Shown here: positions 25,901 to 38,008 of the stretch, one piece after another
How the letters are laid out: every line of letters starts with the position of its first letter
How positions within the stretch are numbered: position 1 is the first letter of the stretch
Assembly: GCA_025890175.1 (NCBI GenBank)
Contig: JANPYM010000009.1
Span: 589,028 to 653,027, forward strand
DNA from: Ciborinia camelliae
Taxonomy: Eukaryota > Ascomycota > Leotiomycetes > Helotiales > Sclerotiniaceae
Direction of reading: 5' to 3'
DNA: 64,000 nt
Position numbers and translations under genes: made by a program
Notes under the pieces: model-generated
Database searches by the model: none
Seen by the model: the letters and a program-made list of their open reading frames with translations, nothing else
Told to the model about the DNA's origin: nothing

Positions 25901-26155
25901 ATGAACGCCCCACTCGCTTCTCCCACTCACACGACCGCCTCCGCGTCAACCTACTTCCAACCCTTCTCAAAATCTTCCTCCACCTCCAGCGGACCAACAT
26001 CCGCTCCCCAACCCCCCGCACAACAAGTCCCGCAACGTTCATCAAGTCAAGATGAGACATCACCCTTTTTGAGGGATTTTAATTTGGTAGCCGAGGCGGC
26101 CAAGAGGGCGCAGATGGCTTGTTTGATGAGGGATATGGAGGGGTGTGGATTGTAG
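25901..26155 (+). CDS. Small conserved-looking 84-aa protein
   Basis: Intron-less frame with a strong start context (ACCACCAAGATG). The first 50 residues are Ser/Thr/Pro-rich and probably disordered; the last 30 (from SPFLRDFNLVAEAAKRAQ through MACLMRDMEGCGL) form an amphipathic Ala/Arg-rich helix with a crisp C-terminus. I have the impression of similar short C-terminal helices in other ascomycetes but cannot name a family. A long pyrimidine-rich leader of the kind seen before highly expressed fungal genes precedes it. No signal peptide or cysteine pattern of a secreted effector is present. Function unknown. Confidence 0.7.
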   Translation: MNAPLASPTHTTASASTYFQPFSKSSSTSSGPTSAPQPPAQQVPQRSSSQDETSPFLRDFNLVAEAAKRAQMACLMRDMEGCGL

Positions 26156-26322
26156 GTTAGGTTATGAGGGATGGATGGGGAAAGGGGGATCGTGGGATCG
26201 AAGGAGAGAGGTGTATGGAGTGCGATATTCATTTTTGGTTTTCGAATCTATATACCAAACCCCTCCCGCAACGAGAGTCGAAGACATTATGATTATATTT
26301 TCGGACGAAAGGCGGAGGGAAA

Positions 26323-26364
26323 AATGGTTGGATGGTTGGATGGATGGTTGGATGGTTGGATGGA
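26323..26364. repeat. (GGATGGTT)n / (GGAT)n microsatellite
   Basis: Tandem TGGTTGGA and TGGATGGA units over about 40 bases. Confidence 0.85.
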
Positions 26365-26510
26365 CGATGTTTCGCGGCAACTTTCAATATCTCATACCTA
26401 CGCATTACCTTACTCATACCTGTATCATGCGCACCTCGCTTCGATCCATCCACCTCGATTCGATTCGACAACCCATCCATCCCTTCACACCTCCTTACCC
26501 AACATACTCG

Positions 26511-26541
<31 letters not shown>

Positions 26542-26562
26542 CCCACCCCACCCCACCATCAC
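26511..26562. repeat. (CCCTCA)n then (CCCCA)n repeat
   Basis: About five CCCTCA hexamers followed by CCCCA pentamers. The unit differs from the fungal telomere unit (CCCTAA), so this is not read as an interstitial telomere. Confidence 0.85.
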
Positions 26563-26966
26563 CAACCCAAAATGACGAAACCACGAGTTTAAGACGGGGA
26601 GGGCGGCGTTCTTGGTCTTGGGGAGCTTTGATATTCTGGTGTTTTTGGCGTATAATTACATATTTGGATTCATTAATCTATCTATCAATCAATCAAGTAA
26701 ATCAATCAATCAATTAATTAGTCAATTAAATCAATTAAATCAATTAATCGATGTTACTCTCTTTTTCCCTTTTTCTTTTCATTTTTCATTTTTCTTTGAC
26801 ATTTATATCTCAGCAGAGCACAATACAGTATAGCAAATCACAGCATAGCATGAATTCATATATATGGTATATGGTACCAATATGGTATACAGTATATCAC
26901 CCAAGGAGCGTCACTCATCACTCTGAGGTTAGAGAGTGACGGACTCTTATCTTAGATGGAAAAAGA

Positions 26967-27117
26967 GTCAGTTCGGTCAGTCAGTTCAATCAGTTCAGTC
27001 AGTTCAGTCAGTTCAGTCAGTTCAGTCAGTTCAGTCAGTTCAGTCAGTTCAGTCAGTTCAGTCAGTTCAGTCAGTTCAGTCAGTTCAGTTCAGTTCAGTT
27101 CAGTTCAGTCAGTCGGT
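26967..27117. repeat. (TTCAGTCAG)n minisatellite grading into (TTCAG)n
   Basis: Roughly a dozen exact copies of the 9-nt unit, ending in several 5-nt TTCAG units. Because 9 is a multiple of three, it keeps frames open and yields artificial QSV/SVS repeat ORFs. Confidence 0.95.
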
Positions 27118-27371
27118 CATGGTGAGGGAGAATTTTGGAGAATTTTGGAGAAACGTTGGAAATTTGATTTGACTTTGACTTTGACTGTGATTTTATTTGA
27201 TATGATATAAGGAATTTGAGTTGATATGGGGAATTTGGAAGAGGTGATGGATGGATGGATGGATGCGAGATATGATGATATGATATGATGATGTGATGTG
27301 AAATGTATACGGTCCCTAGTATGTTTATATACCTACCTAGTATCCTAGTATCCTAGTATTCCGCTTAAGAG

Positions 27372-27397
27372 ATGGTTATGGTTATGGTTATGGTTAG
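27372..27397. repeat. (GGTTAT)n repeat
   Basis: Four copies of GGTTAT in tandem. Confidence 0.85.
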
Positions 27398-27546
27398 GCG
27401 GGAAAGGAGAGGAGGAAAGGAGGAGAATAGATTGTGCTTTGTTTATTTCTCTATCTCTATCTCTATTTAGTAGATATCTGGATCTAGATTGAGAATAGAT
27501 TAACAGTATTTATCTATCAAATATCCCACCCCATATCCCACCATAT

Positions 27547-27654
27547 CCTACCAACCTACCAACCTACCAACCTACCAACCTACCAACCTACCAACCTACC
27601 TACCTACCTACCTACCTACCTACCTACCTACCTACCTACCTACCTACCTACCTA
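27547..27654. repeat. (CCAACCTA)n followed by (CCTA)n
   Basis: A block of 8-nt CCAACCTA units continues without a break into a long pure CCTA tetranucleotide array. CCTA/TAGG is the commonest simple repeat of the window. Confidence 0.95.
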
Positions 27655-28012
27655 ACACATAAATAACCAACCAACCTACTTCCCCAATACGTCGATACAC
27701 AAGTTCACAACTACCTACCCACTTATATGTGTCTTTCCTTTCATACATACCAACCTACCTACCTACCAACCTAAATATTCATAGACATATATACATACAC
27801 ACGATCATCCATCCATCATCAATCCTCAACTTCAATCTCCAACCTCCAACCCCCAACCTCCAAACACCAACCTCCAAACACCTATCCCATCCCATCCCAT
27901 CCCATCCTAGTCTCAAATATCCCCATTCCATTCCATTCCATTCCATCCCCCTCCACTATACTAGTAGGTACCTAGCTATATATACGTCCTCTCTCTCTCT
28001 CAGAGGAAGAGA

Positions 28013-28047
28013 CAAGGCAAGGCAAGGCAAGACAAGGCAAGGCAAGA
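28013..28047. repeat. (AAGGC)n pentanucleotide repeat
   Basis: About six copies of CAAGG/AAGGC, one altered to AAGAC. Confidence 0.85.
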
Positions 28048-28280
28048 TAAAACCACAGTCCACGAACGCAAAGGTCATATACAAATATCAATAGCAATGA
28101 TCTCAGATAGCGCACGCGTTAATCATCGGTCGGTAGAACTTTTATATCGCTAGACTAGCCTAGCCGGCATGAGCTGAGTGCATTGAGTATAATATACCAT
28201 TCGTTATCCCTATTTGCTAATCATGAACCAAGATGAATGACTCCACCCCTCCAACACCACCCTTCCAACACCATCCCTCC

Positions 28281-28304
28281 NNNNNNNNNNCCCCCCCCCC
28301 CCCC
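28281..28304. other. 10-N assembly gap followed by a 14-nt poly-C run
   Basis: Ten undetermined bases (28281-28290) run directly into C14 (28291-28304). The gap was probably caused by the homopolymer, so its true size is unknown. It lies outside any gene model, about 175 bp downstream of the RanBPM stop. Confidence 0.95.
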
Positions 28305-28479
28305 AAATTCCCTTTCCCATGTCTTCATCATCCAGTGGAATAATCTAATCCATCGCTCCATGACAACCATACTGTACGATACTACCTTGCGACGAGAATG
28401 GCCTATTAATGTATTCCCGTCCGCTCATCGCTTCCTATTCCCGAGGTATCCCAGGGTGACGATACAAATTTTTCCGCAA

Positions 28480-31267
28480 TTAACCCCGAGTACCACTTCC
28501 ACTCTCATGCTTCTTCGGTCTCGAATAATCATCAATATTAACAAAAGCCCCGGGGCCACCACCCTCCCTCAGATCTTCTAGGAGTACCGTTGTTTGTTGG
28601 TAGAGTTGTTCGAGGGCCGCTGAAGACGATTTGCCAAGGGAGACTGTTTTCTTCGTAAGAAACCACACTTGCACACAAGAAAAAGGGGTATTGATCATTT
28701 AAGGATATCCATATCAAAAAAAAAACTTACGGAGGATAGCAGAATTCAATTCCTCCGCCACCGTAACCCTACCACTCGGATCCAAAAGATGTGAGACAGT
28801 TTTCTCGTTGAAAGGATCTTTATATGCAATCAACGAGAAAGCATCTTCCAAAGCTTTGCTGACCTCTCTTCTTGGATCGTCCTTGAATTCTGCTTGAAGA
28901 ATCTGACCGTATGACAGAGTCTCCGATAGTAGATTTTGATATTCGGTTTCAGAATCTACACCACCATCCGTTTCCATTCTATCCCAATTATTGGCTGGAG
29001 ATTGATGATCATCTAGTTCCATATCATGACTTATAACATCATCAAACCAATCTCCGTTAGGCGCCGTATTCTTCTTCGATCCGTTGGTCAAATTGGACTT
29101 GTTATGCAGTTCTGCCATTTGTCGAACCATTTCAATGAACTTGCGACATCTTAATCGAAAATAAACGTGCTCGTTGTCTTTGAGAACTTGAGGGTAATAT
29201 GCGTTAGTATGCTTGAGAGCTTGCTCAACATCCCCTGCTAAAATTGCTGTACGTATTCCTATATAACATCAGCGAAATGGACAGTCATCCATCCGAAATA
29301 CTTACGTTGCCTGTGACCCGCATCTTCATCCTCCTTGATATCAAATCCTGGTATGACAACATCTGGATCCATATTTAAAGCCTTCTTTTCAGAATGAACT
29401 TCATCCGCAAATGCTCTTGCCGTTTCGACATAGCCATCATGTGTTAGAAATTGTAAAACCTACTCGTAATCAGCTATGAAATGGTGGAGCTTATGAAGGG
29501 TACAAAATACTAAAGATTGAATCAATTCCGTCTCACATAAGGGTGGTGCAAGCTTTATAGTACTAAGGAAAGTTTTAGCAGTTGAAATAAGCCAGAAGAT
29601 TGGATCTAAGTACCTGGTCGAAGCTATTTCATTTCTGATTTGCCTTTCTTCGCGCTATATGCATGAATCGTTAGCATACGGGATATTGGGCCAGCGATGG
29701 CGGCAGATACTCTTATGAGGGAGTTCATGTGAATGGAACCTGCCACAGTGGCCTCCACTACCTGTCATTGGGTGGGGGAAAGAAATGGAGAGAACTCTCT
29801 CAATCATTTTCCCGCCCTCATTTTCTGCATGATATCCACTGCCCTTCCTTGGGAGTCGAGAGGGTAAGACATGGAAATGGTGAGATAGTTTCACTAACCA
29901 AAATCATGCCATCTATGTCAAAGACAAATGGACTTTGCCCAAAATTTACTCTAATATGCTCGCCAGGTTTTTTCATTCCAACAGACGGAAAGAGGTCCCT
30001 CTTTCCATTTATATCTCGAAAGGCAGTACCTTGAATGAGGTCAACATTTGTTCCAAGTTCAAATACAAGCAGAATTTAATGGATGAAAAATAAGCCATAG
30101 AATAAGGAATAAATCACAAACACTGACCTAAATGATGTCCATTCTTTGTAAAAAATGCTGAACCAGTTGAAAAGTTTATTCCACATCCTATGATATCATC
30201 TGTGGTGAATGCTGGTCCGTAACTTTTTCCAGAATTTGCACCACCATATGCATGGCCATCATCACCATGATACGCCCAAGAATCGGGTTCCCATCCTGGT
30301 AATCTTGATAGCGGTACTTGTTTACTAGAAAACCCAATGCCGATAGAGCTACTAGAGACAAGGTTAGAAAACCTTCAAAGGTATAACTCGGGTAAACAAC
30401 ATACTCCTCTCTCTTCCGTGACAAAATAGTCACCTCGAAGTAATAAATTCCACATTGAGGGGGCATAGGATGATCGGATCTAATGGCACATGATTCAAAA
30501 TCTCGGTCGTTCATGGCAGACTTTGGACCCGTCAATTTGACCTCTAATGCATCACTCGTAACTTCCAATGCTCCAAATTTATCATTTGTACTCCATTTAC
30601 TTGGTAACGGTAGTAAGGATTCGTCTTCGACAAGAGAGGATTTTTCGATAAGGTCATAAGGTCTACCTCGATGCGAAGGTACCATCTTTGCATGTAGATT
30701 GATACTGCTGGCACTAGTTGAAAGGGAATTTGGTTGTGATGATGGAGCCGACCCATCTCTATGCGCCAGGACTTTTGTCTTATGCGCCTCCTCCAGCTTT
30801 TGCACATATTTCGATCTCTTCAAATATGATGGCACAAAGAAATAATCCGCATGCCCACCGAGTCCACCGTGAGCATGTCCATTTGCAAGTGAGCCAAATG
30901 CACTTGAGAAGCTTGGTAGTTGCCTACTCCATGATCTTGGACGTCCATGATTGACCCCGCCATTACTACCGGTATTTTCCTCATCAAATCCGATAAACCC
31001 CCCATACCCGTATCTTCCAGCCGCATAATTGTAGTCTGGGTCGTAAAAAATGGGATCATGCTGTTGATTTAACATGTGTGTATTTGAATTTAAGACATTT
31101 CCAAAAGCGCCGGGTCTTGAAGATTGCCCAAATTGTTGAGAATTACCTAAACCTATGCCAGATAGAACGGAGGCATATGAAGATCTTCGTGGCGTAAAAC
31201 CGGGAGCTCCAGTAGGCATAGCGGAATCTGGAACCCCCGGCGAGCCCGAAGGATATGAGTTTGTCAT
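28480..31267 (-). CDS. gid1: RanBPM/Gid1-family protein (SPRY-LisH-CTLH-CRA), GID/CTLH ubiquitin ligase subunit
   Basis: Eight exons on the minus strand (31267-30405, 30351-30128, 30029-29899, 29654-29614, 29562-29511, 29459-29306, 29258-28731, 28667-28480) give 726 aa with every frame kept. The N-terminal 220 residues are Gly/Ser-rich and disordered. A SPRY domain follows (about 255-405, with CGIYYFEVTI, IGIGFSS and FGQSPFVFDIDGM), then LisH (about 428-460, LVLQFLTHDGYVETARAF), CTLH (about 489-536) and a CRA region to the end with an acidic insert. This is the family order of RanBP9/10 and yeast Gid1/Vid30, the scaffold of the GID/CTLH E3 ligase that degrades gluconeogenic enzymes. Intron 3 (244 nt) is much longer than the others (47-98 nt), yet has a GCTAACG branch site. 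The eight-exon structure is detailed but hand-made. Confidence 0.92.
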
Positions 31268-33447
31268 TTCGAAAGTATCGATGTAGGCAGTAAGTAGAGT
31301 GAGGAGGTATACCGGTAGTAGTAAGGTAAGAGATTCGTTAACGTTTCGAGTCCTGTAATTACTAAGAAATCGAGAGAGGTGTGGGTTTGAGGAGTGAGTA
31401 AGGAAGCTGTTTGGTGAGCTTGTGATTTGTGATTTGATTTTGGGTTTAGTAGGAGACTAGGTAATAAGAGACCAGGGTGGGCGCAGATGTCATACTCGTA
31501 GATCTGGTACGTACTTATAATAACCTTCCAAATTACCTAGTACCTCCTACTTACGGATGATCTCAGTTCGTTCAGTAAGGCAGGTAAGGTAGTGAATAAT
31601 GACGAACAGTTGAACTGGACTGGACTGGACTGGACTAATAACAGGCGGAGGTGGAGACGGAGGCCGAAGTGTGATGATGATTTGTGATTTGTGATGTACC
31701 GGTAGTTGGATTGGATGGTTTCATGACTGGGTGGGTGGATGTGGGTATGGGTGTGGGTGTAGAAAGTTGAATAATCATACCCAGTAGGTACGGTAGGGAC
31801 GATAGGGACGGAGGAATTGATAAATCCTAGCTTTGATGGTGTGGGTGATGATGGGTAACTTCATGTGGTGAATACATACATAGGTACCAAGGTAGGTAGG
31901 TATGAGTATCTATGTAGTATTAATTTGTATTGTATTGCAGTGTGTATCGTATCAAATCGTATCTGTGAATGAGAATGTGAATGTGAATGGTTTGGTTTTA
32001 TTGTTGAAGCTCCGGTTTGTCCTATACAGTCTATACTACCTAACCTATACTCACTTAAATTTGTGCGAATGAAGTTTGTTATCGAATCTTTCATATATCA
32101 AATCAGTATCAATCAAGCAAGCAAGCAAGCAATACAGTATCCATATACATACCTACGTAAGTACCTGAGGTACTGGGTAGATACGAGTAGGTAGATAGGT
32201 TCAATAATAATGGAAGTCCATGTTCAACTTTCAAGGGTTCCTCAAAGTTGCCAATGCTCAATGCTCAATGCTCATCCCATACCCATGCCATGCCGTATGC
32301 GGATCTCATCATACGTGAGCTAAACCCATTAAGGTCCGATCTCCGATAACCCGGGGCGTGATGAGGAACGTCACGAGAAGAAGAGAACCTTAGAGAGGAG
32401 GGGAAGAAGTCATTCACAAACAAATGGGAAAGAAAGAAAGTGGTCATGTATTTAATATTGACTTTCTACAAGATGATACGAAAATTCAAGTTAAATTCTA
32501 AAAGTGAACAATCGAGATTATCCTCTCAATATACATTATGAAATTCCCATACAATGACAACAACCATGCAAGAAATATCAGACCAGAGTCAATCAATCAA
32601 TAAATACTCAAAAAAAAACTGATGAATCACATACCCAATTGCATCAAAACTATATACGTCCTTATCGTCAGAGTGAGGTGGAATATTCAAGAAGCATATA
32701 GTATATATCTTCTATAGAATTAAGCTCTAAACCATATCTCTAATAAAAATGCTTAGGTGTATTCTCGAAAATTATCGTTATCATTTCCGAGGAACCGATG
32801 ATTACATAGGGGCAATATCGTATTGGTAATGATGACATTACTGGCTCATAAAATGTTTGATAAATCTAGGTGAACAGCCGGTACAGGTTATGTAGTAGGT
32901 ATTGAAGCAGTTGTCAGTGAATCCATTTACTCGTCAGTAAACCACCTGCCCGTGTCTGAAATGTCCTTTGTGCAAAGAGATTTCTTGGAGCACTCAGAGC
33001 AAGTAGATTTTAACAACAGGTTCAACACGGCTGGGGGAGAATTTGAACTGGGAAAACATTGACCTTGATGAGCTTCGCCAGATTATGAAGTCAAGAAAGC
33101 AGCAATGATCTTGATTTTTTAGAGCAAATAATACATGAACCCATAGGCCGCAATATGTTACATTGGCCTCCCCCGTCTTTGAGAAAACGCCAAAAACACC
33201 ATTGTCCCAGGCGGTATTTGATTCCATTCCATCCCATCCCGTCCCCAAACTCCCCGTATAATTTTCCCAATTCCACTAGATTGAAGCAAAGAAATTCTTA
33301 TACATCGTACTGCTGTATTGATGAGGCAGTAGGGCCTTTTGTAATCCGATTCCATGAAGATATTGCCCATTAAGGAGAAAAAAGAAGTTCGCCAGGTAGA
33401 ATCCGGCTTCTAATACAAAGGGTGAAAAATTAAAAAGGTTAATTGGT
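31268..33447. other. 2.2-kb spacer (promoter of the gid1-like gene, 3' side of ies4)
   Basis: No gene is supported. It contains short repeats such as (GGACT)n near 31616-31640, AAGCAAGC near 32115-32130, a triple ATGCTCA near 32257-32275 and several TAGG/CCTA motifs. The first part is probably promoter and leader of the gid1-like gene. Confidence 0.5.
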
Positions 33448-34438
33448 TTAGGTCGAAGTAGTAATAATGGAAGGCTTAAGCTCAGGCTGGGGTTGAGGTT
33501 GAGAGTCAGACTGAGGTTGAGGAGCAGGAGAGCTGGCGAGGTGGGTAGTATGATCAACATCCATGGCACTATTGCTCTTCTCACTCTCAATCTGGCTGTT
33601 GTCTTTGTTCTCCTTGCTGCTATCACTGGTTGATGAACCCTCAGTACTGGGATTGACGACGATCTTGGGGGGAGCTCTCCATCTAGCTATTTCAATAGGA
33701 ATGCCCGTGAATGTCTTGATAACGAAGGAGCGCTTCTCCCACTTGCGACAAGGTTTACCAGAACGATCGAGTGCACGTAAACCGGCATTGATTGCACCTT
33801 GATTGGCCTTGGGTCCCAGCTTGTGAGAAGTGCCATTTGCATTCGATGCTCTTGGGGTATTGCCTGTAGGATCGATTGTGCCATCATCCCTATGTAGAGT
33901 TAGGTTAGTAAATGTAATTGATAATAATTGCAGACATTCTGGTGTTTCCCAGATGAACAAAGCCCCAAAGCCGACCGGGAAGACGTATGGTATTGAAGAG
34001 CCATATCTGAGAAGTAGTTAAATATACTTACAATCTTGCCTTCTTCTTTGGACCTGGCTTTCCTCTGACCCTAGGAGTTGTATCTGATCCCAGGGCCGCA
34101 GTAGAACTTCTCTTAACACCACCCTTCTTCTTGATTGCTTCTGTTGGAGGAGGCATCGATGAAGGAACTGGAGTGGCAGTACCATTTGGCGCAGGCGTAT
34201 TTGCATTTGACTCGGTTGGAGCATCACCGTTTTGACTCGTCGCAACAGGTAAAGTACTTGGAATTGTTGATGTAGATTCCTTTGACGGGGAGTCTTCTTT
34301 GACCAAAGGTTGACCAACAGTCCTTAACTTCTCGGGAGATAATTTCAGAGTGACGATCATAGTAATCTTCTCTTTAGGACCCGACGACTTTCGTCGTGGA
34401 GCAGAGGTAGTCGGGGTAGATTTGCTTGCGGAAGCCAT
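33448..34438 (-). CDS. ies4: INO80 chromatin-remodelling complex subunit Ies4
   Basis: Two exons on the minus strand, 34438-34032 and 33889-33448, joined by a 142-nt GTAAGT...CATAG intron, give 282 aa. The N-terminus has TMIVTLKLSPEKLR; a disordered Ser/Thr/Pro middle leads to a basic KRSSTAALG...RGKPGPKKKARL patch; after the intron comes the conserved block LGPKANQGAINAGLRALDRS with GKPCRKWEK, then FTGIPIEIARW. This matches the fungal INO80 Ies4 (formerly DUF1711) family. INO80 slides and evicts nucleosomes in transcription and repair; Ies4 is a small accessory subunit that is a checkpoint-kinase target in yeast. The tail is a Gln/Pro/Ser repeat (PQPQSDSQPQPQPELKP). Confidence 0.9.
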
Positions 34439-35490
34439 CGTGTTGGTGTCGTTGAAGTTATGAGATGTGGAAGTTTGAAGGCTTCAAATTGTCGGTCGCA
34501 AAAATTAGGGTTGTGAGTTTTTTGGATGTGTCAGGAATGATATGGTAGTAGATTGATTGTTCTCTCAATCAATACTAACTAAGGTATCGATGATGGGCGG
34601 ATACGCAAAATTGCGATATGGGTGGTCAAAAGTTGATGGTATTCAACATGGTTGGGAAATATTTGAAGGTATTGGTAAATCCTTTTGAGTGAATGGAAAG
34701 TAAGTTGGAAGGAAGGGTGATGGGGGCATGGAAAACCATGAGAGTTCGGCTTTTGAAAGCAATGGGTGCCATACTTCATTTTCCTTTTACACGCGTTGAT
34801 GGGCTGAAAATATGTTGGTGCTTTTGTTTTCAGTCTTTCACCAATAGAAATCTCGCCTAGATTTAGTTCAAGGTTGAAGATTTATTAGTCCACCAGGTTT
34901 TTTATATATAGTACAAGAGGTAAGGTAACATGGACAATCAACGCACGCACTTGCCTCTTTGACCATGAAATTATGAATGAGTGAGCGAGGGAGTGAGGGT
35001 GGACGAATCATTTTCTTTCTTTATTCATTTATCTATCTAGAGAAGAGAATAGATGAGGATGAGGTTGAGGATGAGTTCTTTCAGTCATCAGGATGAGTTC
35101 CAATTGGTGAGAAGATCAAAATGATTGTATTTTTATATTCATATTCATATTCATTTGAATTAGGTATATAAGGAAGGAGAGAGAGATATATATATATTTA
35201 TATATATTGTGTTTATATCGAGGTCGTTATATCGTTATATCATTATATCGTTATCATCAAAACTTCTATTTCTAGTAGGTAAATCGGGAAGGCTTCACTC
35301 CTCACCTGCATTCATTTATTATTACCTTATATTAGCTTGGACATTAGACATTGGACATTCATTCTATCTCAATCTCCTTGCCTTGCCTTGCTTTGCCTCC
35401 ATCATCCCTGCCCAGGTGGCATTCGATGATCAAATCGAATAGTTGGAAAGTAGTGGTAATAATCGATCAAACTTTTCACTCCTCATAATA
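34439..35490. other. Spacer between ies4 and the MITE-like element
   Basis: Promoter side of ies4. It contains short ATTCAT and AT-rich repeats (about 35130-35220) but no supported gene. Confidence 0.45.
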
Positions 35491-35850
35491 GAGGTCTTTA
35501 GCAAAATTTCTTAAGTTTCTTAAATTGCTAGCTATGCCTAAAATGGACTTTAATAAATCGAACTGACCATTCAAAACTTTTGAAATCGATTAATAATCAA
35601 GATCCAATTAAATTTCGTTTAGTTTTTAGCGTTACGCATTGTTGCTTTTTTCATAATTTTTATAAAAATTACAAGGGTTAATTGGATTTATAAAAAAATA
35701 GCAACATAAGAAACGATCTTAACAACTAATCAAAATCGTTTTTTAAATTTCTTACATTATTATCTCCCAAATAAATAAATTAACTTTGAAGATCTATATC
35801 TATTTAGGGCCACTAGAGTTAGTTAGCTTGGAAATTTTGCTAAATCCCTC
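35491..35850. mobile_element. 360-bp MITE-like element with terminal inverted repeats and TA duplications
   Basis: The left end, GAGGTCTTTAGCAAAATTTC (35491-35510), is the reverse complement of the right end, GAAATTTTGCTAAATCCCTC (35831-35850), at 18 of 20 positions. Each end is flanked by TA (35489-35490 and 35851-35852), the target duplication made by Tc1/mariner-class transposases. The interior is A+T-rich, has no reading frame, and folds back on itself again around GTTGCTTTTTTCATAA (near 35640) and TTATAAAAAAATAGCAAC (near 35690). This is the expected form of a non-autonomous Stowaway-like MITE. Only one copy is visible in the window. Confidence 0.75.
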
Positions 35851-38008
35851 TAATCCAATTTGGAAATAGTACATAGGTGCTAGGTACCTAGGTAGGTAGG
35901 TAGGTGGGTAGTTCTCAAAGTATACCGGACCGGCCTGCTAGTCATCATCAATGGAGTCAATGGAGTCAATCTCACGTCATGAGAAAGATACTGACACTGG
36001 ATACTACCTACCTCCTGTACCTAGTAGGTAGGTATACACTCATTAGGTATCGCAATATATATATATATATATATATATATTAATTATCATTTCATTTAGT
36101 GGGAAACTAGATTTACTTTACTTTGATTCTACCTACCTACCTTAATCCATCCAAATAATAATCGAGTCATGTACCTTCTACCCCTTCCTCTCTTTACTTC
36201 TCGATCATTCGACCCGACACTTTGGGCAACGTTTGCAATTTTTTAATCCCTAGTACTGTATCCCACCAACATCAAATATCTGCCCTGCTTTCGTCTGCAC
36301 AAATCAGACATGGCGCCTTACCAACAATAGATGTATTGTTGCAACATAACAAACCCTCCTCCCCCCCGAAAACAGCAATTTGATCTGCATATTACAACAC
36401 CCATTTAAATCTTCAGATATTGGACGACGATACTACGAGGGTAACCAACCCCTTTTCTCCTTTTGGATATTGGACATTGAACAAGTGGCTGGTCATTTAT
36501 TTTTATCGGATCATTAACATCACACTCCCGTGCATTCATCCTTTTCTATCTCTCGTGTCACATCGAGATTCAAGATGCCCTGGTGGTTTGGTTGCCACCC
36601 ACGCCTGAAACCAAGAATAGCTCGGAATGACTTCACTCTTGATCTAGGGAAGTTTGGAATCAACCATTACAAGTACGATAGCGCGCCTTAGACTTGCAGG
36701 AACTACGAAGGATGATATTGCTTGATGCTTTAACGAATTTTTCGTTGGATGTTCAGCTCGAATATCAAAGTACAATCATGGTTTTGAGGTTTTGGATGTG
36801 TCGAATAGTTTTGATATCAATAAACCTACCTACCTACCTGTAAGGGATTTTCAATATCCACCATTACACAAAGTTACACCTCTGGGTAATTCGAATTCCA
36901 CAGCATTCATAGACAAATCTTGGTTCGTCACATACAACATGACCAGCATTTATCATGGTCAATTATCCCTATTATGTCTGTCTAAGTCAAAATTCGTGGT
37001 ATAAGTTCGACTACCTAGGTATCCAGTGATGGGAAGGTAACGAAATGAGAGTAGATAATTTTCATCTGAATATTGCCATTTGGCTTCAGTCAACGATAAA
37101 TCTTCCAGCAAGCTATCATCCCATGGAGCTCAGTTGGCTACAGATCAATTTTCAATACGGCTGCTAAGTTTTGTCCATATCATAGATACCTACTAGGTAC
37201 CTACTATGTTGGCTTTGGCATCGTGGTATTCGGGTCACCGGGACCGTCTTTGAGTTCTCAATCGCAACCAAGTGCAGCGCCCTGCCGATGGGAATTTGAT
37301 AGGTCGTTACGAAAAGGTACATTCGCAAAACGAACATGGGGATAGGGAAGGGGTTGCCTTAGTTCTTGTCACTTATTGCGTACTGTCTGTTATGCTGTTT
37401 GATAGTCTCTTGCCAGGGAGATGTAGGGAAGCATAACCACTCGTGCCATCTAATATACCAGCCAGGTAGGTAAAGTTAGATGGATTCTAGAACTTTGCAC
37501 TCTATATTCATCATGATGTCTTCTTTGTCATGCCACGAAAGCTTGGGAAAGCTAAATCAGATGGACTAAGTGAATGAACGAGAAAATGTTTAGAATGATT
37601 TGTAGGGTATACCAAGGTATCATTCGACCGATGTCCCTATATAATAAGAAATATCTCTAGGTAATTAACTTTGATGTTGCAAAGTTTCAATATTAATACC
37701 TACCGGTAGGTACCTGGGAGGTTCAAAATGATGACGAATCTCAACAATAATATCCAGTTGATATACGTATAATAACTCACGCTAATTGGGTGATTTGAAG
37801 TGGACCACGTGCAAACTACTCAGCCACAAAGTGGAAAGGTGCCACAATCGCAAGTGGGGTGACGACAGCTTCTAGAAACTAATTAGGCAAGAAACCCATT
37901 ATCAACCATCCATCCCTAAACGCATTCCCCGAGGCCTTGAACACATTTCGATAATTTACCTGTTTACTCTATATTTGATATTTTGACAAAGGCAACGACA
38001 TTGTCAAT
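35851..38008. other. 2.2-kb spacer upstream of the Cue5-like gene
   Basis: It has several TAGGTAGG/CCTACCTA motifs (for example 35880-35912, 36005-36042 and 37012), an (AT)n array at 36054-36081, and a CACGTG at 37806-37811 about 200 bp before the next start codon. Short frames at 36420-36608 and 36792-37004 are not supported as genes. Confidence 0.5.
36054..36081. repeat. (AT)n microsatellite
   Basis: About 13-14 AT units without interruption, intergenic. Confidence 0.9.

Larger units (their letters stand above)
26156..28479. other. Microsatellite-dense 2.3-kb spacer with assembly gap
   Basis: Between the 84-aa gene and the end of the RanBPM gene. It holds at least eight distinct simple-sequence arrays (TGGA/TGGT, CCCTCA, ATCAATCA, TTCAGTCAG, GGTTAT, CCAACCTA/CCTA, CCATC/CCATT and AAGGC) and a 10-N gap. 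Reading frames here arise from the repeats and are not genes. Confidence 0.7.

Noticed and set aside
26511..26562. Possible interstitial telomere
   Set aside because: The unit is CCCTCA, not CCCTAA, and it changes into CCCCA; read as an ordinary microsatellite.
26145..26717. 190-aa frame downstream of the 84-aa gene
   Set aside because: Composed mainly of simple repeats (GGAT, CCCTCA, ATCA), with overlapping frames equally open on both strands; probably 3' UTR and spacer.
26936..27210. Reading frames of QSV/SVS repeats that look like a repetitive protein
   Set aside because: They exist only because the 9-nt minisatellite unit is a multiple of three and open in more than one frame. There is no flanking coding sequence or conserved terminus.
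30030..30060. Extra codons before exon 3 of the RanBPM gene (a LGTNVDLIQ-like reading)
   Set aside because: The first usable acceptor in the intron is TTCAAG at 30030; the upstream stretch carries the TTGAC branch site, and the spliced HHLGTAFRD fits SPRY domains better.
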